Positions 1 through 9,632 of a stretch of 64,000 nucleotides of DNA are shown here, piece by piece. Location: positions 108,876 to 172,875 of the forward strand of contig NZ_JAGKJI010000012.1 of the NCBI RefSeq assembly GCF_020329485.1. The letters run 5' to 3'. Made by a program: the position numbers and the translations under genes. Within the stretch, counting starts at the first letter, position 1; every line of letters starts with the position of its first letter. The notes below the pieces were generated by a model. The model saw nothing but the letters and a program-made list of their open reading frames with translations. It did no database searches and was not told the origin of the DNA. Origin of the DNA: Bradyrhizobium cenepequi (GTDB taxonomy: Bacteria; Pseudomonadota; Alphaproteobacteria; Rhizobiales; Xanthobacteraceae).

Positions 1-32
1 AGCAAGATCCCGATCCTCGCCCGGATGAATCT

Positions 33-428
33 TTGCCGGCGAGTGTGCCCGGCGATCCTGTCGTCGTGAGCGTCTGTGTCACCTGCAAGGCGTCAGAGGG
101 CGCCTTGACGGGGCCTGCCATGTTCGACGCGATTTTGCTTGCAAAACGCGAACGCGATACTGCCGTTCATGTCCGGCGCGTGCAGTGCCTCAGCGTGTGC
201 AAGCGGCCGACCACGGTCGCGGTTTCGAGTTCGGACGGCTACACGTTCCTGTTTGGCGACCTCCAGCCCGAGGGAGCGCGTGCCGTCATGTCATTCGCCG
301 AGTCCTATCGCAAGTCGTCGTACGGCCTGGTGCCGTGGCGCGAGCGCGCCGACATTCTGCGCAAGGGAATGGTGGCACGGCTGCCGCCCGTTCGCTGGTC
401 GCCCGAAGATGGGAGCGCCCCGAAATGA
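33..428 (+). CDS. DUF1636-family Cys-rich metal-associated protein (possibly 5'-partial)
   Basis: A small protein of about 131 residues with a CVTC motif near its N terminus and a second cysteine cluster (QCLSVC) in the middle, followed by a segment that reads GYTFLFGDL. This matches the DUF1636 family, which I know as a recurrent neighbour of cobalt-uptake and aerobic cobalamin genes; its biochemical role is not established. The Cys pattern suggests a thioredoxin-like ferredoxin or metal-binding protein, possibly helping cobalt handling. The frame is open to the window edge, so the true start may lie outside; TTG at 33 and GTG at 66 are in-window options. Its stop overlaps the start of the next gene (ATGA), so the two are probably translationally coupled. 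Confidence 0.75.
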   Translation: MPASVPGDPVVVSVCVTCKASEGALTGPAMFDAILLAKRERDTAVHVRRVQCLSVCKRPTTVAVSSSDGYTFLFGDLQPEGARAVMSFAESYRKSSYGLVPWRERADILRKGMVARLPPVRWSPEDGSAPK

Positions 429-949
429 TTTCCCTTTCGACCACGCTGGTGCTGGGGGGCGCACGTTCGGGCAAATCGGCCTTTGCCGAGCGGATGATTG
501 CTGAAAGCGGCCTTGCACGCGTGTATCTGGCAACAGCGACCGCTGATGATGCAGAGATGGAGGGCAGGATCACGCATCATCGCAGCCGGCGCGGTTCGGA
601 TTGGACCACTATCGAAGAGCCGCTCGCGCTCACCGATGCCTTGACACAGGTATCGCGGCCTGGCCGTGCGGTCCTGGTCGATTGCCTGACGCTTTGGCTC
701 TCCAACCTGATGCTCGCCGGGCGTGATCCCGATGTCGAGGCAAAACGGCTCGCGGAATTTCTTGGCGTCGCCGCAAACCCTGTTGTCCTGGTGTCGAACG
801 AGGTCGGTCTCGGCATCGTGCCCGAAACCAGGCTCGGCCGCGAATTCCGCGACGCGCAGGGCCGTCTCAATCAAATGGTCGCCTCAAGCGTTCCCAATGT
901 CGTGTTCGTCGCGGCCGGCCTTCCGCTGTGGCTCAAACGTTCCTCTTAA
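425..949 (+). CDS. cobU: adenosylcobinamide kinase / adenosylcobinamide-phosphate guanylyltransferase
   Basis: Bifunctional enzyme of the nucleotide-loop pathway (called CobP in Pseudomonas/Rhizobium nomenclature). It phosphorylates adenosylcobinamide and then transfers GMP to give adenosyl-GDP-cobinamide in the cytosol. The 174-residue product opens with a strand and a P-loop (GGARSGKS, about residues 11-18), then VDCLTLWLSN near the middle and the family signature VSNEVGLGIVPE plus GREFRDAQGRLNQ near the end. I chose ATG at 425 because it places the P-loop at the usual position and overlaps the upstream stop by ATGA; a longer open frame upstream is only the shadow of the previous gene. Length is normal for the family. 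Confidence 0.95.
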   Translation: MISLSTTLVLGGARSGKSAFAERMIAESGLARVYLATATADDAEMEGRITHHRSRRGSDWTTIEEPLALTDALTQVSRPGRAVLVDCLTLWLSNLMLAGRDPDVEAKRLAEFLGVAANPVVLVSNEVGLGIVPETRLGREFRDAQGRLNQMVASSVPNVVFVAAGLPLWLKRSS

Positions 950-962
950 GGAGTCCTGAAAT

Positions 963-1976
963 ATGTCCCGTGTTCCAGTCACCGTGCTCACCGGTTTCCT
1001 CGGTGCCGGAAAGACGACGCTGCTGCGCTCGCTGTTGACGCAGGCCGACGGCCGCCGCATCGCCGTCATCGTCAACGAGTTCGGCGACGCCGGTTTCGAC
1101 GGCGGCCTGATCGAGGAATGCGCGGCCAAGGCCTGCGCGCCTGGCGACATCGTCGAGCTGACCAACGGCTGCATCTGCTGCACTGTCGCCGACGATTTCA
1201 TTCCGACCATGGACAAGCTCCTGACCCGCGACGAGCCGCTGGATGCGATCGTGATCGAGACCTCCGGGCTGGCGCTGCCGCAGCCACTCTTGAAGGCGTT
1301 CGCGTGGCCTGCGGTCCGCACGCGCGCGACCGTCGACGGCGTTGTGACGGTCGTCGACGCGCTGGCGCTGTCCGAGGGACGGGTCGTGCTCGACGAGCAG
1401 GCGGTCGCGGCTCAGCGTGCGGCGGACGAGGAGATCGACCACGACGACCCGATCGAGGAAGTGTTCGAGGATCAGCTCGCCTGCGCCGACCTCGTGGTCC
1501 TCTCCAAGAGCGATCTGGTGTCGCCAGCTGTGCTCAGCGGCATCGAACAGCGGCTTGCTGCGCAACTAAGGCAAGAGGTTCGCATCGTCCGCTCGCACGG
1601 CGCTCTTGCACCGGATGTGCTCATCGGGATGAAGGCCGGTGCCGAGAGCGATCTCGCCGCGCGGGCCGGTCATCACGGCGAGGAAGAGGAGCACGATCAC
1701 GATGATTTCGACAGCATTGTCGTGACGCCTGCGGCGGCCGAGAGCGTGGAGGCGATGCGCGCGCGAGTTAATGACGTCCTGCGTCTCGCGGGCGTACTGC
1801 GCGTCAAAGGCCATGCCCGGATATCCGAAAAGCCTGCGCCGATTGTGGTGCAGGCGGTCGGCAGTCGTGTTGAACTGGCGTTCGCGCGGCCCGACGCCAA
1901 GCAGGCCGAGCATCTGGTCGTGATCGGCCTGAAGGGGTTCGACGCCGACGCGGCCCGTCGCGCGCTTGCGGGATAG
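963..1976 (+). CDS. cobW: CobW-type GTPase (cobalt/metal chaperone)
   Basis: A 337-residue G3E-family P-loop GTPase. It has GFLGAGKTT at residues 11-19, the CxCC metal site (CICC, residues 70-73) following ELTNGC, and a His/Asp/Glu-rich stretch starting near residue 237 (HHGEEEEHDHDD) before the C-terminal CobW_C domain. Family knowledge says CobW proteins deliver a metal ion in a GTP-dependent way. Its position directly before cobN makes Co(II) delivery to the aerobic cobaltochelatase the likely job. A good Shine-Dalgarno (aaggag, from 948) lies about nine bases before ATG 963. The paralogous zinc GTPases (ZigA/YeiR type) are the alternative, but operon context argues for cobalt. Confidence 0.93.
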   Translation: MSRVPVTVLTGFLGAGKTTLLRSLLTQADGRRIAVIVNEFGDAGFDGGLIEECAAKACAPGDIVELTNGCICCTVADDFIPTMDKLLTRDEPLDAIVIETSGLALPQPLLKAFAWPAVRTRATVDGVVTVVDALALSEGRVVLDEQAVAAQRAADEEIDHDDPIEEVFEDQLACADLVVLSKSDLVSPAVLSGIEQRLAAQLRQEVRIVRSHGALAPDVLIGMKAGAESDLAARAGHHGEEEEHDHDDFDSIVVTPAAAESVEAMRARVNDVLRLAGVLRVKGHARISEKPAPIVVQAVGSRVELAFARPDAKQAEHLVVIGLKGFDADAARRALAG

Positions 1977-1993
1977 CCTCTTGAAAGGCGAGC

Positions 1994-4900
1994 ATGCATC
2001 TGAAACTCGACAGCGGCGGCAGCATCGACGACGGCGATGTTGCTCGCGACCTTGGGCAGGAAACCGCCGATATCGTCATACTGTCCGCGGCGGACAGTGA
2101 TTTGGCGGCCTTCGGCGCTGCGCATGCGGCATTGCCTTCAAACTTCCCAAGTTTGCGCCTGACCAATCTGTTGGCCCTAGGCCATCCCGCCTCCGTCGAT
2201 CTCTATGTCGAACGCACGCTTAGCGAAGCGAAGATCGTCGTGCTTCGGATGCTCGGCGGGGAAAGCTATTGGCCGCATGGTGTCGAGAGCCTTCGCCGCG
2301 ACGCGATTCAGCGCAGGACGAGGTTCGCCTGCATTCCCGGCGAAACCGACTGGAATGCGACGTTGGCTGCGCGCGGCACGCTGGGCGCCGACGACACCTA
2401 TGAACTGTGGCGCTACTGCACCGAAGGCGGCATTGACAACGCGCGGTTGGCGCTCCGCTTCGCCGCGCATCTGATCGGGCATGGCAGCAAGCCGCCGTCG
2501 GCGCGGCCAATGCCGGCGGCCGGCTTCTGGAACAACGAGCCTACCGTGGACGAACGCCCCAACGCCGTCGTGATCTTCTACCGCGCGCTGGTCGCAGGCG
2601 GCGACACGGCCGCGATCGATGCGTTGTGCTCTGCGCTGACGGCGCGTGGGCTCGATGCAGTCGGGCTTTATGTCACAAGCCTCAAGGACGAACGCTCGAT
2701 CGCATTCCTCCGCACGGCGCTTGCCGCGCATCCGCCCGAAATCATCGTGAACGCGACGGCCTTTGCGACGGCGACCGCGCGGGAGAATGCAGGGGTATTG
2801 TCGGAGACCGATTGTCCCGTGTTGCAGGTCGCGCAGGCTGGCATGTCCCGCAGGAATTGGGAAGGCTCGACCCGCGGCCTCAACCCGCGCGATCTTGCTA
2901 TGCATGTGGTGCTGCCGGAGGTCGACGGGCGCATCTTCGCCAATGCCATCGCGTTCAAGGAAGCAGGACCGAGCCTCGGTTCCTTCACGCCGACGACCTT
3001 CCAACCGGTCGAAGATCGCGTGCAGGCGACAGCCGATCTCGCTGCGGCGTGGGTGCGGCTGCGACGCACGCCTGCGAGTCGGCGGCGGGTTGCTATCGTC
3101 CTCGCCAACTATCCCAACCGCGACGGCCGTCTTGCCAACGGTGTCGGTCTGGATACGCCGCAAAGCCTGATCGGGATCCTCGCCGCGATGAGGAACGAGG
3201 AATACGAGATTTCCGGCGCTCCTTATGATGCGGCCGACATGATGCGGCTGTTGCAGGAGGGACCGACCAATGCGCTTGAGGGCCGTGCCTTACGTCGTGG
3301 CGGCGCATCATGGCCGCTCGCCGAGTACGAGGCGGCGTTTGGTGCACTCCCTCTCAATGTTCGTCGTGCGGTCACGGAGCGTTGGGGCAACCCGGCGCGT
3401 GATCCGCATGTCACCGATGGCGTGTTCCGTCTCGGCCTGCATCGCTTTGGCAACATTGTCGTCGGCGTGCAGCCGGCGCGCGGCTACAACATCGATCCCA
3501 AGAGCACCTATCACGATCCGGACCTCGTTCCGCCCCATCACTATCTGGCGTTCTATCTTTGGCTGCGGCGCGTCTTCGACGCCCACGCGATCGTTCATCT
3601 CGGCAAGCACGGCAATCTGGAATGGCTGCCGGGCAAGAGCACTGGACTTTCTGCCGATTGCCTGCCGGATGCGGTGCTCGGGCCGTTGCCGCACCTCTAC
3701 CCGTTCATCGTGAACGATCCTGGCGAGGGCATCCAGGCCAAGCGCCGCACCTCCGCCGTCATCGTCGATCATCTGACGCCGCCGATAACGCGCGCCGGAT
3801 TGCATGACGATCTGGCGCGGCTGGAATCGATGGTGGACGAATATTCGGTCGCGACCGGCATCGATCCGAAACGCGCGGCTGTTATCGCCGAGGACATTCT
3901 TTCGACGGCGCGGGCGCAGCGGCTCGATGCCGATGTGAACCTGACGCGGGACATGCCTGTCGGAGAGGCGTTGCGCGCGCTCGACGCGCATCTCTGCGAC
4001 ATCAAGGAGATGCAGATCCGCGACGGGCTCCACGTATTCGGGCATGCGCCGGATCCGAAACAATGCGCCGATCTGCTCGTGTCGATCGCGCGGGTGCCGC
4101 GGTCGGACCGCAAGGCGGAAGACGCCTCGTTGCATCGCTCGCTGGCACTCGATCTCGGTCTTGCCGATTTCGACCCGCTGACCCGCGACCTCGCTGGCAC
4201 ATTCACAGGACCACGACCGGCAGTCCTGGCCGAGTTCGGCTCGCACGTGTGGCGGACGACGGGAGACACGGTCGAACGAATCGAAGAGCTGGCGTTGCAG
4301 CTGGTGTCGGGTGGGATGAAGCCGGATCCATCGTGGGTGCGCACCAAAGCCGTGCTGAACTGGATCGAGACGAGATTGCGCCGGTCCATCGATGCGAGCC
4401 CGGCGCAGGAGATGGCGGCATTGCTGCGCGGTCTTGACGGCCGCTTCGTACCTCCTGGTCCCTCGGGGGCACCGACGCGTGGCAGACCCGACGTGCTGCC
4501 GACCGGCCGTAACTTCTTTGCGGTTGATGTGCGGGCGGTGCCAACTCCCTCGGCCTGGCGGATCGGGCAATTGGCGGCCGAACGGCTCGTCGAATCCTTC
4601 TGGCAGGAAACCGGCGAATGGCCGCGCACGATTGCGTTGTCGGCCTGGGGGACCGCCAACATGCGCACCGGCGGCGATGATGTTGCGCAGGCGCTTGCCT
4701 TGCTCGGCGTGCGACCGACATGGGAGGAGACCTCCGGACGGGTGACTGGCTTTGCGATCACGTCCCTGTCCGAACTGAAGCGTCCGCGCATCGATGTCAC
4801 GTTCCGCGTCTCGGGCCTGTTTCGGGATGCGTTCCCGACCCAGATGGACATCGTCGCGAGCGCGGTGGCGGCGGTCGCGGCGCTCGACGAACCCGATGAC

Positions 4901-5704
4901 GCCAATCCCATCGCTGTCAATGTTCGCCAGCGACGGCAGGCGTTGGAAGCAAGCGGCATCAGCCGTGAGGTGGCCGAGCGCCGCGCGAGCAATCGCGTGT
5001 TTGGCTCAAAGCCGGGCGCCTATGGCGCGGGGCTGCAAGCCTTGATCGACGAGGGGGGCTGGGACGATCGCGCCGATCTCGCTGACGTCTATCTGGATTG
5101 GAGCGGCTATTCCTATGGCGCTGGCGCCGAGGGGAGCGCTGCCCGTGATGATCTTGTCGCGCGGCTGGCCGACGTTGACCTGATCGCGCAGGCCCAGGAC
5201 AATCGCGAGCACGATATTCTGGACTCTGACGACTACTATCAGTTCATGGGCGGACTGGCGGCAACTGTGTCGACATTGCGCGGGAAGGCAGCCCGCATTG
5301 CGCATATCGATACGTCGCGGCCCGAGATGCCGGCGGTACGGCCGCTGGCGCATGAGATATCGCGCGTCGTACGGGGCCGCGCCACCAACCCGAAATGGAT
5401 CGCCGGCGTCATGCGACACGGCTACAAGGGCGCATTCGAGATGGCAGCCACGGTGGATTATCTGTTCGGCTTTGCCGCCTCGACCGATGCGGTCTCAAAT
5501 CATCACTTTGATCAGTTGTTCGCGGCCTATCTCGAAGACGACCGGGTGCGAATTTTCATCGAGCAGTCCAATCCGGCGGCGCTCCGCGAGATGGCTGCCC
5601 GGTTCGCCGAAGCCATCAGGCGCGGATTATGGACGCCACGCTCCAATCGCGCCGCCGACCTGATCGCCGAAAACCTGCACGAAGCAAAGAGAGAGATCGC
5701 ATGA
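1994..5704 (+). CDS. cobN: cobaltochelatase large subunit CobN
   Basis: The 1236-residue subunit of the ATP-dependent aerobic cobaltochelatase, which inserts Co(II) into hydrogenobyrinic acid a,c-diamide together with an AAA+ CobS/CobT motor. Family blocks are easy to see: RRVAIVLANYPNRDGRLANG in the first third, HLGKHGNLEWLPGKSTGLS around residue 535, and a long C-terminal part with FMGGLAATVSTLRGK and DYLFGFAASTDAV. It resembles the Mg-chelatase H subunit (BchH/ChlH) but stands in a purely cobalamin operon. Neither cobS nor cobT is in the window, so the motor subunits must be encoded elsewhere, as is common in rhizobia. Its stop overlaps the cobO start by ATGA. Confidence 0.97.
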   Translation: MHLKLDSGGSIDDGDVARDLGQETADIVILSAADSDLAAFGAAHAALPSNFPSLRLTNLLALGHPASVDLYVERTLSEAKIVVLRMLGGESYWPHGVESLRRDAIQRRTRFACIPGETDWNATLAARGTLGADDTYELWRYCTEGGIDNARLALRFAAHLIGHGSKPPSARPMPAAGFWNNEPTVDERPNAVVIFYRALVAGGDTAAIDALCSALTARGLDAVGLYVTSLKDERSIAFLRTALAAHPPEIIVNATAFATATARENAGVLSETDCPVLQVAQAGMSRRNWEGSTRGLNPRDLAMHVVLPEVDGRIFANAIAFKEAGPSLGSFTPTTFQPVEDRVQATADLAAAWVRLRRTPASRRRVAIVLANYPNRDGRLANGVGLDTPQSLIGILAAMRNEEYEISGAPYDAADMMRLLQEGPTNALEGRALRRGGASWPLAEYEAAFGALPLNVRRAVTERWGNPARDPHVTDGVFRLGLHRFGNIVVGVQPARGYNIDPKSTYHDPDLVPPHHYLAFYLWLRRVFDAHAIVHLGKHGNLEWLPGKSTGLSADCLPDAVLGPLPHLYPFIVNDPGEGIQAKRRTSAVIVDHLTPPITRAGLHDDLARLESMVDEYSVATGIDPKRAAVIAEDILSTARAQRLDADVNLTRDMPVGEALRALDAHLCDIKEMQIRDGLHVFGHAPDPKQCADLLVSIARVPRSDRKAEDASLHRSLALDLGLADFDPLTRDLAGTFTGPRPAVLAEFGSHVWRTTGDTVERIEELALQLVSGGMKPDPSWVRTKAVLNWIETRLRRSIDASPAQEMAALLRGLDGRFVPPGPSGAPTRGRPDVLPTGRNFFAVDVRAVPTPSAWRIGQLAAERLVESFWQETGEWPRTIALSAWGTANMRTGGDDVAQALALLGVRPTWEETSGRVTGFAITSLSELKRPRIDVTFRVSGLFRDAFPTQMDIVASAVAAVAALDEPDDANPIAVNVRQRRQALEASGISREVAERRASNRVFGSKPGAYGAGLQALIDEGGWDDRADLADVYLDWSGYSYGAGAEGSAARDDLVARLADVDLIAQAQDNREHDILDSDDYYQFMGGLAATVSTLRGKAARIAHIDTSRPEMPAVRPLAHEISRVVRGRATNPKWIAGVMRHGYKGAFEMAATVDYLFGFAASTDAVSNHHFDQLFAAYLEDDRVRIFIEQSNPAALREMAARFAEAIRRGLWTPRSNRAADLIAENLHEAKREIA

Positions 5705-6330
5705 CGAATCCATCCCACGCGACTGACGACGAGAACGCCCGCCATCGCGAGAAGGCCCGCAAGCACAAGGCCGCGCGCGACAAGATCATGGCGACCAAGA
5801 CCGGGGAAAAGGGCCTGCTGATCGTCCATACCGGTACCGGCAAGGGCAAGACATCAGCCGCGCTCGGAATGGTGTTTCGGCACATCGGTCACGGCTATCC
5901 CGTCGCCGTGGTGCAATTCACGAAGTCGCCGAAATGGGACACGGGAGAAGCGCGGCTATTGGCCAGGTTTCCAGACCTCGTGACCTTGCATGTGATGGGG
6001 GAGGGCTTCACCTGGGAAACCCAGGATCGCGAGCGCGACATTGCAGCCGCCCGGAAAGGCTGGGAGCGCGCCAAGGAGTTGATCCGCGACGACCGCCATC
6101 GCATGATCCTCTTGGATGAGCTCAACATTGTCCTCCGTTACGATTATCTTCCGATCGACGAGGTCCTCGCCTTTCTCCGTGACGAGAAGCCGGCCGACAA
6201 GCACGTCGTCATCACCGGTCGCAACGCGCACGCCTCGCTGATCGAGATGGCCGATCTGGTGACCGAGATGACGCTGGTCAAGCATCCGTTCCGAGCCGGT
6301 GTGAAGGCCCAGAAAGGGGTCGAATTCTGA
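5701..6330 (+). CDS. cobO: cob(I)yrinic acid a,c-diamide adenosyltransferase
   Basis: CobA/CobO/BtuR-family ATP:corrinoid adenosyltransferase of 209 residues, which attaches the 5'-deoxyadenosyl group to reduced corrinoid. It has the family's own P-loop (GTGKGKTS, residues 45-52), an N-terminal basic helix rich in Lys/Arg/His, [15 protein letters not shown] in the middle and VVITGRNAH near the end. ATG 5701 shares four bases with the cobN stop, indicating coupled translation. The gene ends by overlapping cobQ by one base. Confidence 0.97.
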   Translation: MTNPSHATDDENARHREKARKHKAARDKIMATKTGEKGLLIVHTGTGKGKTSAALGMVFRHIGHGYPVAVVQFTKSPKWDTGEARLLARFPDLVTLHVMGEGFTWETQDRERDIAAARKGWERAKELIRDDRHRMILLDELNIVLRYDYLPIDEVLAFLRDEKPADKHVVITGRNAHASLIEMADLVTEMTLVKHPFRAGVKAQKGVEF

Positions 6331-7817
6331 TGGCACGGCCGACACCGGCGCTGATGATCCAGGCCACCGGATCGAATGCGGGGAAGTCGACTGTCGTCGC
6401 GGGCCTGGCGCGGCTGCTGGTGAGGCGCGGCCTCAAGGTCGCGCCGTTCAAGCCGCAGAATATGTCGAACAATGCAGCCGTCGCAGTGGATGGCGGCGAG
6501 ATCGGCCGCGCGCAGGCGGTGCAGGCGCGCGCCGCGCGGATGCCGCCCAGCGTTCACATGAACCCGGTGCTGCTGAAGCCCGAGACCGACACAGGGGCGC
6601 AGGTGATCGTGCAGGGCAAACGACGCAGCACGCTTCGCGCGGCCGACTATCTCGGAAAGAAGGCGGCGCTGCTGCCCGCGGTGCTCGACAGTTTTGCGCA
6701 TCTCGCTCGCGCCGCAGATATCGTGCTCGTCGAAGGCGCCGGCAGCCCGGCCGAGATCAATCTGCGCGCTGGCGACATCGCCAACATGGGATTCGCCACG
6801 GCAGCCGATGTACCGGTGGTGCTGCTCGGCGATATCGACCGCGGCGGCGTCATCGCAAGTCTTGTGGGGACCCATCTCGTGTTGGAAGCGGAGGAGCGCG
6901 CGCGGACTCGCGGCTTCCTGATCAACAAGTTCCGCGGCGATCCCAGGCTGTTCGACCAGGGACTTGAAGCCGTGACGCGTCTGACCGGTTGGCCCTCGCT
7001 CGGCGTGGTGCCGTGGCTGCCTCAGGCCGCCTGGCTGCCTGCCGAGGACGCCATTGATCTCGATCGCGCGCAGACGTCTTCCGCGCAGAAGGTCATCGCC
7101 GTTCCCGTGCTTGGACGTATCGCCAATTTCGACGATCTGGACCCGTTGGGCATGGAGCCCGGCGTCAGGCTGGTGTTCGTGAGGCCAGGCGAGCCGATCC
7201 CGGCTGACGCCGATGTCGTGATCCTGCCCGGCAGCAAATCGACGATCGGCGATCTCGCCTTCCTGCGCGCGCAGGGCTGGGATATCGACATCAAGGCGCA
7301 TGCCAGGCGCGGCGGGCAGGTGCTCGGCCTGTGCGGCGGCTACCAGATGCTCGGCCGGACGATCGCCGATCCCGATGGCATCGATGGCCCGGCAGGCACG
7401 GTGGAGGGGCTCGGGCTGCTCGATATCGCCACGACCATGGGTGCCGACAAATCGACGACGCTCGTGCGGGGTATTCATTGCGCCACAGGCAGCCCGATCG
7501 AGGGCTACGAGATCCATCTTGGCCGCACCGGCGGTGAAGATTGCGTGCGCCCGGTGGTCATGATCGACGGTCGTCCCGATGGCGCCAGCTCGGCCGATGG
7601 CCGCGTGCAGGGGACGTATCTGCATGGGCTGTTCGTCAATGACGCTTTCCGAAAGGCGTGGCTCGCCAATCTCGGGGTCGCCTCGTCTGTTGCTTACGAG
7701 GCAAAGATCGAGGCCGCGCTTGACGCGCTGGCCGATCATCTGGAAGCGCATCTCGACATTGACCGCATGTTGGAGATCGCAAGGAGCCGTCAAACCACCA
7801 GCGCCAGCGCGGCATAG
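6330..7817 (+). CDS. cobQ: cobyric acid synthase
   Basis: A 495-residue glutamine-dependent amidotransferase that amidates the b, d, e and g carboxylates of adenosylcobyrinic acid a,c-diamide. The N-terminal dethiobiotin-synthetase-like ATPase half starts [18 protein letters not shown] and contains [13 protein letters not shown]; the C-terminal half is a class I glutamine-amidotransferase-like domain with the nucleophile in [11 protein letters not shown] (Cys at about 335) and GYEIHLGRT. It starts within a TGATG junction with cobO. Its 3' end runs 28 bases into the convergent cobD, so the two transcripts overlap tail to tail. Confidence 0.97.
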   Translation: MARPTPALMIQATGSNAGKSTVVAGLARLLVRRGLKVAPFKPQNMSNNAAVAVDGGEIGRAQAVQARAARMPPSVHMNPVLLKPETDTGAQVIVQGKRRSTLRAADYLGKKAALLPAVLDSFAHLARAADIVLVEGAGSPAEINLRAGDIANMGFATAADVPVVLLGDIDRGGVIASLVGTHLVLEAEERARTRGFLINKFRGDPRLFDQGLEAVTRLTGWPSLGVVPWLPQAAWLPAEDAIDLDRAQTSSAQKVIAVPVLGRIANFDDLDPLGMEPGVRLVFVRPGEPIPADADVVILPGSKSTIGDLAFLRAQGWDIDIKAHARRGGQVLGLCGGYQMLGRTIADPDGIDGPAGTVEGLGLLDIATTMGADKSTTLVRGIHCATGSPIEGYEIHLGRTGGEDCVRPVVMIDGRPDGASSADGRVQGTYLHGLFVNDAFRKAWLANLGVASSVAYEAKIEAALDALADHLEAHLDIDRMLEIARSRQTTSASAA

Positions 7818-8761
7818 ATCGCTGCTTCCAGCGAGCAGGCGGCAATCAGCAAATTGAGTGCGCGGCGGATGTCGGCAGCACCGGCGTCAAACCGCGCGCC
7901 GGCGTTGAGGAAGGGATCATCGACGAGGCGATCGCCATAACTGCGGGGGCCAACCAGGGCGAGACCGAGCGCGCCCGCCATGGCGCTTTCCGGCCAGCCC
8001 GCGTTCGGCGAGCGGTGCTTTGAAGCGTCGCGCCACATCACCTTGAAGGCCTGCGCCGCGGAGCCACCTGCGATCGGCGCCACCAGCGCGATCAGCACAG
8101 CAGCCAATCTTGCAGGCGCAAGGTTGAGCAGATCGTCAAGCCGCGCCGCCGCCCAGCCAAAGGATTCATATTGGGCACTGCGATGGCCGATCATCGAATC
8201 CGCGGTATTGACGACCTTGTAGACGAGCAACCCCGGCAGCCCCAGCAGAGCAAGCCAGAACAGAGGCGCGACCACGCCGTCGGAAAAATTCTCCGCGCAG
8301 GATTCGATCGCTGCACGCGAGACGCCGCTGGCATCGAGCTGTTCCGGATCGCGGCCGACGATCATGGAGACCGCGCGCCTTGCCTCGGCAAGTCCGCTGT
8401 CGGTGAAAGCCGAGACGACCCGGCTGACATGCTGATAGAGGCTCCGCTGCGCGATCAGGATGGAGGCCAGGAGTCCCTGGGCTACGTGTCCGAGCGGCGT
8501 CGATCCCAGCGCGGCTTCCAGCAGCAAGCCGAGGCTTCCGCAGGTCGCGACCAGCACGCCGGTGGTTAGGCAGCCCGCGGCCTTGCGCTGTGCGGCCGAC
8601 CATTGCTCGCGGTTCAGCGTGCGATCGAGCAGGTTGATGGCCAAGCCCATCAGAGCTACCGGATGAGGGAAGCGGCGCCACAGCAAATCCGGATCGCCGA
8701 TCAGCGCATCGAACGCAATCGCCAGCACAACGATCAAGATCGTGTCGCTTCCAGTCAGCAT
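7790..8761 (-). CDS. cobD: adenosylcobinamide-phosphate synthase (CbiB/CobD)
   Basis: A 323-residue integral membrane protein of the CbiB/CobD family that joins the aminopropanol arm to adenosylcobyric acid. It begins with a hydrophobic segment and the family motif [19 protein letters not shown], has [17 protein letters not shown] in the centre and several further membrane segments ending in a hydrophobic C terminus. In rhizobial nomenclature cobD is this synthase, while the decarboxylase is cobC (found at 9633). It is the downstream member of a minus-strand pair, one base after the btuF-like stop, so the two are surely co-transcribed. Confidence 0.95.
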   Translation of the reverse strand: MLTGSDTILIVVLAIAFDALIGDPDLLWRRFPHPVALMGLAINLLDRTLNREQWSAAQRKAAGCLTTGVLVATCGSLGLLLEAALGSTPLGHVAQGLLASILIAQRSLYQHVSRVVSAFTDSGLAEARRAVSMIVGRDPEQLDASGVSRAAIESCAENFSDGVVAPLFWLALLGLPGLLVYKVVNTADSMIGHRSAQYESFGWAAARLDDLLNLAPARLAAVLIALVAPIAGGSAAQAFKVMWRDASKHRSPNAGWPESAMAGALGLALVGPRSYGDRLVDDPFLNAGARFDAGAADIRRALNLLIAACSLEAAIYAALALVV

Positions 8762-8762
8762 C

Positions 8763-9623
8763 TCATCGCGCCACGCGGTTTAGTTCGGCGACGAGGCGTT
8801 CCAGCGCGTCCGAAAGCATCGGCCCGCCGCAGACGGTCAGCCTGTCGGAAACGACCAGGCGTTTCGATGGCGGATAGAAGCGTTCTAGCGCCGGATGCAG
8901 CAGGAATGCTTGGCCTTCGTCTTCCGCGAAGTCGCCGCTATCGGACACGAGCAGCAGATCGGGTCTGAGGTTGACGATCGCCTCCAGCGACGCGAAGCCT
9001 CCGAGCTTGTTGCCGAGGTCACTTGCCGCGTTCTTCAAGCCAATCGTGGCGAGCATGGAACTGATCAAGCTGCCACCACCCGAGACCCAGCCGCGCCGCG
9101 ACAAGGCCAGCACGCGATAGGGTCGCTGCGATACCGCCTCCTTCGCATGCTGGATTGCCGTATCCAGTCGCCGTATTTCGGATGCGGCGCGATCCATCTG
9201 GTGCAGGAGTTCGCCCATCTGCCGAATCTGGCTCTTCGCGTCTGCCAGCGAACGCACAGCATCGAATTCGACCACGCGGACGCCGCTGTCCTTCAGCAGT
9301 TCGCGCGTTGCACGCTTGGTGAACCTGCCGGCGACTACGGCGTCCGGTTGCAGGATCAGGACATCTTCGGCTTCACCCGACAGGCGAGGGTAGGCTGCGG
9401 CCGTCTTCGCGTTCCAGGAGCGGGCGGGGTCGCGCGAATAGGGACTGAGGCCAAGAATCTGGCTTGGATCGGCCAGGGCCAACAGCAGTTGGTCCGTGCA
9501 AACATTGATGGAAGCGACGCGTGGCAGATCGCTTGCATGAGCGACATGGGCTCCGAACAGTGCTGCGGTCAACGAGAACGTTGCGCAAACAAGGGTCTCG
9601 CGCAGGACCGCGATTGATGGCAT
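8763..9623 (-). CDS. BtuF-like periplasmic cobalamin-binding protein
   Basis: A 286-residue class III solute-binding protein. The N-terminal segment (ending AALFGAHVAHA) is a signal peptide; the mature part has PRVASINVCTDQLLLALADP, LILQPDAVVAG and, in the second lobe, LEAIVNLRPDLLLV, all typical of BtuF/FhuD-like binders. I start it at the reverse-strand ATG at 9623 because this puts the signal peptide at the N terminus; the frame stays open far upstream but that extension is antisense to cobC. Vitamin B12 as ligand is inferred from cobD, cobC and btuB around it. No permease (BtuC) or ATPase (BtuD) gene is in the window. Confidence 0.85.
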   Translation of the reverse strand: MPSIAVLRETLVCATFSLTAALFGAHVAHASDLPRVASINVCTDQLLLALADPSQILGLSPYSRDPARSWNAKTAAAYPRLSGEAEDVLILQPDAVVAGRFTKRATRELLKDSGVRVVEFDAVRSLADAKSQIRQMGELLHQMDRAASEIRRLDTAIQHAKEAVSQRPYRVLALSRRGWVSGGGSLISSMLATIGLKNAASDLGNKLGGFASLEAIVNLRPDLLLVSDSGDFAEDEGQAFLLHPALERFYPPSKRLVVSDRLTVCGGPMLSDALERLVAELNRVAR

Positions 9624-9632
9624 GAAGCGATC

